In this document: piece after piece, positions 5,677-6,183 of the stretch | Layout of the letters: the number at the start of each line of letters is the position of its first letter | How positions within the stretch are numbered: the stretch's first letter is position 1 | NCBI GenBank assembly: GCA_950071955.1 | Contig: CATMOC010000242.1 | Location: forward strand, 1-6,183 | Direction: 5' to 3' | Origin: an uncultured Mesorhizobium sp. | GTDB taxonomy: Bacteria > Pseudomonadota > Alphaproteobacteria > Rhizobiales > Rhizobiaceae | Length of the DNA: 6,183 nt | Made by a program: the position numbers and the translations under genes | The notes under the pieces: model-generated | Seen by the model: the letters and a program-made list of their open reading frames with translations, nothing else | What the model was told of the DNA's origin: nothing | Database searches by the model: none

Positions 5677-5705
5677 CCTGGAACACCACTCACGAGGACA
5701 GCGCA

Positions 5706-6041
5706 ATGGAATTCCGCAAGATCAACGACGACATCGCCGTATCACCCCAGATCGGCGCCGAAGACGTCCGGGCGATCGCCGATGCCGGCTTCAGGAGCAT
5801 CGTGTGCAACCGCCCCGATACCGAAGATGGCGCGGTCCCGCATGACCGGGTCGAAGCCGCGGCGAAGGCCGCAGGCCTGGAGTTCCGTTTCATTCCTGTG
5901 GTCAGCGGTGCGATCAACGAACAGAACGTGCGGGATATGGCGGCGGCGCTGAAGAGTCTTCCGGCGCCGGTGCTCGCCTATTGCCGCACGGGCGGGCGCT
6001 GCATGAACCTCTACGGTCTCGTGCAGCAGACCAGCGCCTGA
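5706..6041 (+). CDS. Rhodanese-like/DSP-type sulfur transferase of the TIGR01244 (Blh N-terminal) family
   Basis: The 111-residue protein follows the pattern of the phosphatase-fold domain found fused to the dioxygenase in Blh: RKINDDIAVSPQI at the start, then ICNRPDTED-like VCNRPDTEDG at 33-42, FIPVVSG at 62-68, and the active loop AYCRTGGRCMNLYGL at 91-105. The nucleophile is C93 with R98, giving a C-x4-R loop as in rhodaneses rather than the C-x5-R of protein phosphatases, so sulfur transfer is the better guess than phosphate hydrolysis. A second cysteine, C99, sits just beyond the arginine. The gene starts at ATG 5706 with GAGGA at 5694-5698 and lies 58 bases after the dioxygenase. The protein would pass sulfane sulfur to or from a low-molecular-weight thiol for the dioxygenase. 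It ends soon after the active loop, which suits stand-alone family members but is shorter than the Blh domain. Confidence 0.85.
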   Translation: MEFRKINDDIAVSPQIGAEDVRAIADAGFRSIVCNRPDTEDGAVPHDRVEAAAKAAGLEFRFIPVVSGAINEQNVRDMAAALKSLPAPVLAYCRTGGRCMNLYGLVQQTSA

Positions 6042-6084
6042 CGGCAGCCGCCGCAAGGCGAAACCGAGAATCACGACGTGCCGA

Positions 6085-6106
6085 CGTGCGCCCTTGAGGG
6101 CGCACG
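6085..6106 (+). terminator. 9-bp GC-rich hairpin with TTGA loop, candidate terminator
   Basis: Nine bases at 6085-6093 (CGTGCGCCC) pair perfectly with 6098-6106 (GGGCGCACG) around the tetraloop TTGA. It lies 43 bases after the DSP-like stop and 34 bases before the next start. The stem is strong but no T-run follows, so it may act as a partial terminator or a transcript-stabilising 3' structure. Confidence 0.5.
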
Positions 6107-6140
6107 AACGCACATGGCTGTTCAGTAAAGGGGATGCACG

Positions 6141-6183
6141 ATGGCCCGGGCGGGGCAACGGAACCGGAGCACGCTGAAGCGCT
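6141..6183 (+). CDS. Start of an unidentified gene, cut by the window edge
   Basis: ATG 6141 is preceded by GGGG at 6130-6133 with a 7-base spacer and opens a frame reading MARAGQRNRSTLKR before the window ends. The alternative ATG at 6134 is also open but lies only two bases from the AAAGGGG tract. The basic start ending S-T-L-K-R resembles the N-terminal tail of SulP-family anion transporters, which often follow bigR-type sulfur clusters, but fourteen residues cannot prove that. Confidence 0.4.
   Translation, partial: MARAGQRNRSTLKR

Noticed and set aside
4628..5689. Minus-strand open frame of 353 codons opposite the dioxygenase
   Set aside because: The plus strand has an unambiguous metallo-beta-lactamase protein with a strong ribosome site; the antisense frame shows only valine, aspartate and arginine-rich shadow sequence.
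5706..6041. Frameshift truncating the DSP-like gene after its active loop
   Set aside because: The downstream frames do not continue with the expected helix, and stand-alone family members of about 110 residues are normal, so the short C-terminus is probably natural.
1..6183. CRISPR arrays, tRNA or rRNA genes, insertion sequences and attachment sites
   Set aside because: I saw no regularly spaced repeats, no tRNA-like cloverleaf or rRNA motif, no transposase-like protein and no long terminal inverted repeats. The cysS/dehydrogenase joint has no flanking repeat or mobile-element trace beyond the shared word.

Overview
The window joins two unrelated pieces of DNA. Bases 1 to about 350 have roughly 49% GC (172 of 350 by hand count). 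They carry the last 43 codons of an ispF-like gene and the first ~64 codons of a cysteinyl-tRNA synthetase gene (cysS). From about base 349 onward the composition becomes GC-rich (a 60-base line just past the joint counts 44/60), and codon use and gene content look like an alphaproteobacterium, probably of the Hyphomicrobiales (rhizobium/Mesorhizobium-like). The left piece resembles Planctomycetes in its ispF-cysS order and in a CysS motif continuing [10 protein letters not shown]; that assignment is from memory, not from a search.

Layout. 1-134: ispF 3' end, ending in a 17-bp tandem duplication. 175-1266: an open chimeric frame whose first ~64 residues are the CysS N-terminus and whose remainder is the C-terminal three quarters of a PimC-like acyl-CoA dehydrogenase; the joint lies in a six-residue MVGPVI string that both families share. 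1308-2462: an intact PimD-like acyl-CoA dehydrogenase, the usual partner of PimC in a heteromeric pimeloyl-CoA/dicarboxylyl-CoA dehydrogenase. 2540-3406: an EamA/DMT-family permease, preceded by a perfect 8-bp hairpin.

The right half is a reactive-sulfur response cluster. A minus-strand BigR/SqrR-type ArsR repressor (3431-3778) keeps two cysteines 66 residues apart, the spacing of the known persulfide-sensing pair. A short divergent control region (3779-3862) holds a good sigma-70-like promoter overlapped by an inverted repeat. Plus-strand genes follow: two half-size YeeE/YedE membrane proteins (3863-4285, 4287-4724), an ETHE1-like persulfide dioxygenase (4751-5647), and a small rhodanese-like/DSP-type protein with a CRTGGRC loop (5706-6041). 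A 9-bp hairpin with a TTGA loop comes next, then the start of another gene at 6141. Together these would sense persulfide, move thiosulfate or a related sulfur species across the membrane, and oxidise persulfide sulfur to sulfite.

The gene families are known. The most striking item is the CysS/acyl-CoA dehydrogenase joint, which I read most simply as a metagenome assembly chimera at a short shared word, with a real illegitimate recombination as the less likely alternative. I did not find convincing evidence of a wholly new system.
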